From Verrucomicrobiia bacterium (GTDB lineage Bacteria; Verrucomicrobiota; Verrucomicrobiia; JABWAM01), in assembly GCA_013360985.1 (NCBI GenBank), contig JABWAM010000021.1:1-16636 (forward strand): a DNA stretch of 16,636 nucleotides. The letters are read 5' to 3'. Positions 14,599-16,636 of this stretch are shown one piece after another. How positions within the stretch are numbered: the first letter of the stretch is position 1; each line of letters starts with the position of its first letter. A model generated the notes under the pieces. That model ran no database searches, was not told the DNA's origin, and was given only the letters and a program-made list of their open reading frames with translations. Both the position numbers and the translations under genes were made by a program.

Positions 14599-15681
14599 AT
14601 GGGAAGAGAACCGCTTGAGACTGCTTTGGAATCGCCGGTCCTTCAATCCGCATTTTCGCGTCCATTGCTCGATTGGTACGCAGCCAATCGTCGGAAGCTG
14701 CCGTGGCGGGACGGGAAAGATCCGTATGCGGTATTCGTGTCCGAAGTGATGCTTCAACAGACGCAGGTGCGCGCCGTGCTTCCGTACTACGCGCGCTGGA
14801 TGCGCCGGTTTCCGACTGTGGAGGCGCTGGCGCGCGCGAGCGAGGAGGAGGTGCTCAAGGAGTGGGAGGGGCTGGGTTATTACCGTCGCGCGCGCCTGCT
14901 CCACGCGGCGGCGAGGATGGTGGCGAGCGAGTTCGGCGGGCGTTTCCCCTCCGATCCCGAGGAGATCGCGTCGCTACCGGGGGTCGGCCCCTATACGCTC
15001 GCCGCCGTCGCGAGCATCGCGTTCGGGAAGGCGCTGGCGGCGGTGGACGGCAACGTCATCCGCGTGGTGACGCGGTGGTTTGGAATCCGCGGAGTGCCTT
15101 CCCGTCGGCCGGCGCGCCCGAAGATTCTCGAGGCCGTCCAACGCCTCCTCCCGTCCGAGGCGCCGGGCGATTTCAATCAGGCAGTGATGGAGCTGGGGGC
15201 GACGGTCTGTCTGCCGCGTCGTCCCTGCTGTCTCCTGTGCCCGATCCGCAAGGGGTGCGTTGCCTCCACGAAAGGAATTCAGAGCGAACTCCCCGAAGCC
15301 GCGCCTTCGAAAGCGGCGGTGCGCCAGTTCGAGTACGCGGGGCTCGTGATGCGCGAAGGGAAAGTCCTCCTTTGCCGGCGCGGCGACGGCGGGCGGATGG
15401 AGCGGCTTTGGCAGTTTCCGTCGGTGATTCTCGCGAAGGAGTCGAAGCGGTGGACCGGACGATGGAAGGCGCGCTACGGCGAGATGAAAGGCGCCGAGCT
15501 TCTCGCAGTTCTCAACTATTCGGTGACCCACTATCGGATCCGCCTCGAGATCTATCGGATCGAAGGCTTCCAGCGCTACAAGCTGCCGTCCGCGCGCTGG
15601 ACGCCGATCGCTGAAGCGCCGAAGCTCGCTTTCACCGCCGCGCACCGCAAACTCGCCGACCGTTTTCTCGTCCTGACGTAG
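14599..15681 (+). CDS. mutY: Adenine DNA glycosylase MutY
   Basis: Removes adenine mispaired with 8-oxoguanine or guanine. The 360-residue product has catalytic Glu49 (SEVMLQQTQ, 48-56), a helix-hairpin-helix (LPGVGPYTLAA, 126-136) followed by catalytic Asp150 in AVDGNV, and a [4Fe-4S] cluster motif C204-X6-C211-X2-C214-X5-C220. The C-terminal Nudix-like domain (about 245-355) recognises 8-oxoG but has no Nudix box, as expected for MutY. The site equivalent to the FSH loop reads VTH at 309-311. The ATG at 14599 gives an N-terminus about 12 residues longer than that of E. coli; TTG at 14626 is an alternative. The gene converges with the Rnk-like gene with a 12-base gap. Confidence 0.96.
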   Translation: MGREPLETALESPVLQSAFSRPLLDWYAANRRKLPWRDGKDPYAVFVSEVMLQQTQVRAVLPYYARWMRRFPTVEALARASEEEVLKEWEGLGYYRRARLLHAAARMVASEFGGRFPSDPEEIASLPGVGPYTLAAVASIAFGKALAAVDGNVIRVVTRWFGIRGVPSRRPARPKILEAVQRLLPSEAPGDFNQAVMELGATVCLPRRPCCLLCPIRKGCVASTKGIQSELPEAAPSKAAVRQFEYAGLVMREGKVLLCRRGDGGRMERLWQFPSVILAKESKRWTGRWKARYGEMKGAELLAVLNYSVTHYRIRLEIYRIEGFQRYKLPSARWTPIAEAPKLAFTAAHRKLADRFLVLT

Positions 15682-15693
15682 ACCCGCTTCGTT

Positions 15694-16110
15694 CTACAGG
15701 TGGAAATCGCCGGCGGCCTCGGGCTGGTAGAGGACTTTTTCGATGCGGAGCCGACGGATCCCGGAAGGCACCGTCCATTCCACGACGTCGCCCTTCGCAT
15801 AGCCCAAAATTGAAGTGCCCACGGGGGCGAGAACCGAGATGCGGCCCGTGTCAATGTCCGCATCCTTCGGGAAGACTAGGACGTAAGTCATCTTTTCATT
15901 GGTCTCCATGTCGCGCAGAACCACCTTCGAGTTCATCGTGACGGTGTCGGGCGGAATCTCCTTCGAAGAAACGATCTGCGCCTTCTTCATTTCCTCGGCC
16001 AGCGCGTCCAGATCCTTCCGGTCGCGACGGCCGAAGTCTCCCGCGACGCCGAGAAGCTCCATGAGTCGCGTCTTGTCGAACTCGGTGATGAAAATATTTC
16101 GATGGCTCAC
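15694..16110 (-). CDS. rnk: Rnk/GreA-type RNA polymerase-binding factor
   Basis: A 138-residue protein with the length and order of Rnk (regulator of nucleoside diphosphate kinase): a short N-terminal helical part (1-45) and a GreA/GreB C-terminal FKBP-like domain (about 50-135), including MNSKVVLRDMET (59-70), VLAPVGTSILGYAKGDVVEW (93-112) and PSGIRRLRIEKVLYQP (115-130). Rnk-type proteins bind RNA polymerase near the secondary channel, but generally lack the full cleavage coiled coil of GreA. The start was set at the GTG at 16110 (VSHRNIFITEFDKTRL) because homologues begin here; a TTG two codons upstream also exists. GGA 8 bases upstream is a weak ribosome site. Convergent with mutY. The gene symbol is by family only. 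Confidence 0.85.
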   Translation of the reverse strand: MSHRNIFITEFDKTRLMELLGVAGDFGRRDRKDLDALAEEMKKAQIVSSKEIPPDTVTMNSKVVLRDMETNEKMTYVLVFPKDADIDTGRISVLAPVGTSILGYAKGDVVEWTVPSGIRRLRIEKVLYQPEAAGDFHL

Positions 16111-16219
16111 GATCAAGTTCCGTTGAGTGAAGGGGATGAAGTGCCTAGAATTCGAGGAAAAGTCAAGCGAACAGGGATTTTTGAGGCGGAGCGCACGTGA
16201 GCGAAGGACGCAGATCGAC
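16111..16219. other. Upstream region of the Rnk-like gene
   Basis: No gene seen. This stretch is less GC-rich than its surroundings. On the minus strand TTGACT (16161-16166) resembles a -35 box, but I do not find a well-spaced -10 box after it. It is the probable promoter region of the Rnk-like gene, and the first repeat copy begins at its right end. Confidence 0.35.
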
Positions 16220-16314
16220 CCAAATCCACGGATCAGCTCGATTTTCAGAGAGCACCCCTCCTCATCATCCATGGAGGATCGGAGGGGTGGGTTGTGTCGA
16301 GATTCCAGACTCCT
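16220..16314. repeat. 95-bp repeat, copy 1
   Basis: Matches 16542-16636 at 87 of 95 positions (my hand count, about 92%) with no gaps. On the minus strand it reads as an open stretch that contains SSMDDEEGCSLKIELIRGFG. This copy also has a perfect 9-base inverted repeat, CACCCCTCC at 16253-16261 and GGAGGGGTG at 16281-16289, around a TCCATGGA palindrome. I do not recognise the family. Confidence 0.85.
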
Positions 16315-16541
16315 CAGACGAAGGGTGCGACGGCTCGGCCGGCGGCCTCGCCCTCCCTTTCCCCCGTCCGTGCTTGGGAAAAATCCGCTTGGTCGCGAAG
16401 CGAGGGAGGGCGCCGCCGGCGGCGGCGCCGCGGCCGCGGCTTGAGTCCGAAATGTGGCGAGGGCGCCGCCTGTTCCTCGACCGAGGATGGACTCCTCCAC
16501 GCCTGACGCGGGGATTTGGGGATCGAGAATCCGGCTTGCGT
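16315..16541. other. GC-rich spacer between the two repeat copies
   Basis: About 227 bases with no gene that I can support. It contains a dense run of GCC/GGC triplets at about 16407-16440, which read as poly-alanine/proline or poly-arginine in different frames and make the open frames here unreliable. The minus-strand frame that joins the Rnk-like gene is open through this region but its residues look non-coding. Confidence 0.4.
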
Positions 16542-16636
16542 CCAAATCCACGGATAAGCTCCATTTTCAGAGATCTCCCTTCATCATCATCCATCGAGGA
16601 TCGGAGGGGTGGGTCGTGTCGAGATTCCAGACTCCT
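16542..16636. repeat. 95-bp repeat, copy 2 (runs to the window edge)
   Basis: Second copy, 322 bases after the first and in the same orientation. The minus-strand reading is SSMDDDEGRSLKMELIRGF, with 27 of 31 residues the same as in copy 1. The inverted repeat of copy 1 is broken here by base changes in its left arm. The copy may continue beyond the end of the window, so its true right boundary is unknown. Confidence 0.85.

Noticed and set aside
13610..14749. Plus-strand open frame opposite rnhC
   Set aside because: Antisense to a clear RNase HIII; no family motifs.
16127..16594. Short open frames on both strands in the repeat region
   Set aside because: Biased Arg/Ala/Pro composition, driven by GCC/GGC runs; the only notable part is the repeated SSMDD...IRGFG stretch, reported as a repeat and not as a gene.

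Overview
This is a GC-rich (roughly two-thirds G+C), gene-dense bacterial chromosome segment with 15 confident genes on both strands and no phage, transposase, rRNA, tRNA or CRISPR features that I can see. The combination of McsA-McsB-ClpC (protein-arginine phosphorylation), RNase HIII and a four-cysteine ferrochelatase, with few Shine-Dalgarno motifs, suggests a member of the PVC superphylum, most plausibly Verrucomicrobiota. This is inference from gene content; a Firmicute is less likely because ctsR is absent and base composition is high in GC.

Layout. Left part (1-4023): a LivH-type ABC permease with no livM/livG/livF after it, followed by a terminator-like hairpin; ferrochelatase hemH; then, facing it, peptide deformylase (def) and HMP kinase (thiD), which look like a two-gene minus-strand operon. 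A 75-bp divergent gap with a short palindrome overlapping a -10-like box separates thiD from a DegT/StrS sugar aminotransferase (4024-5274).

Centre (5381-12482): rbfA, ilvE, mcsA, mcsB, clpC and a polytopic GT39-like membrane protein all run on the plus strand. ilvE/mcsA, mcsA/mcsB and mcsB/clpC are each joined by a 4-base ATGA stop-start overlap, so the aminotransferase and the whole phosphoarginine machinery are probably translationally coupled. McsA (zinc-binding activator), McsB (arginine kinase) and ClpC (AAA+ unfoldase) would mark proteins with phosphoarginine and deliver them to ClpP; the residues needed for writing and reading the mark are visible. No ctsR repressor gene is present, so control must differ from the Bacillus operon.

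Right part (12411-16636): an exostosin/GT47-like protein and RNase HIII (rnhC) on the minus strand, mutY on the plus strand starting only 5 bp from the rnhC start, and a minus-strand Rnk/GreA-like factor. The last about 520 bp carry no convincing gene but hold two diverged copies of a 95-bp repeat, 322 bp apart, with a GC-rich spacer between them. This repeat is the least explained element of the window; the best-supported functional story is the ilvE-linked McsA-McsB-ClpC cassette.
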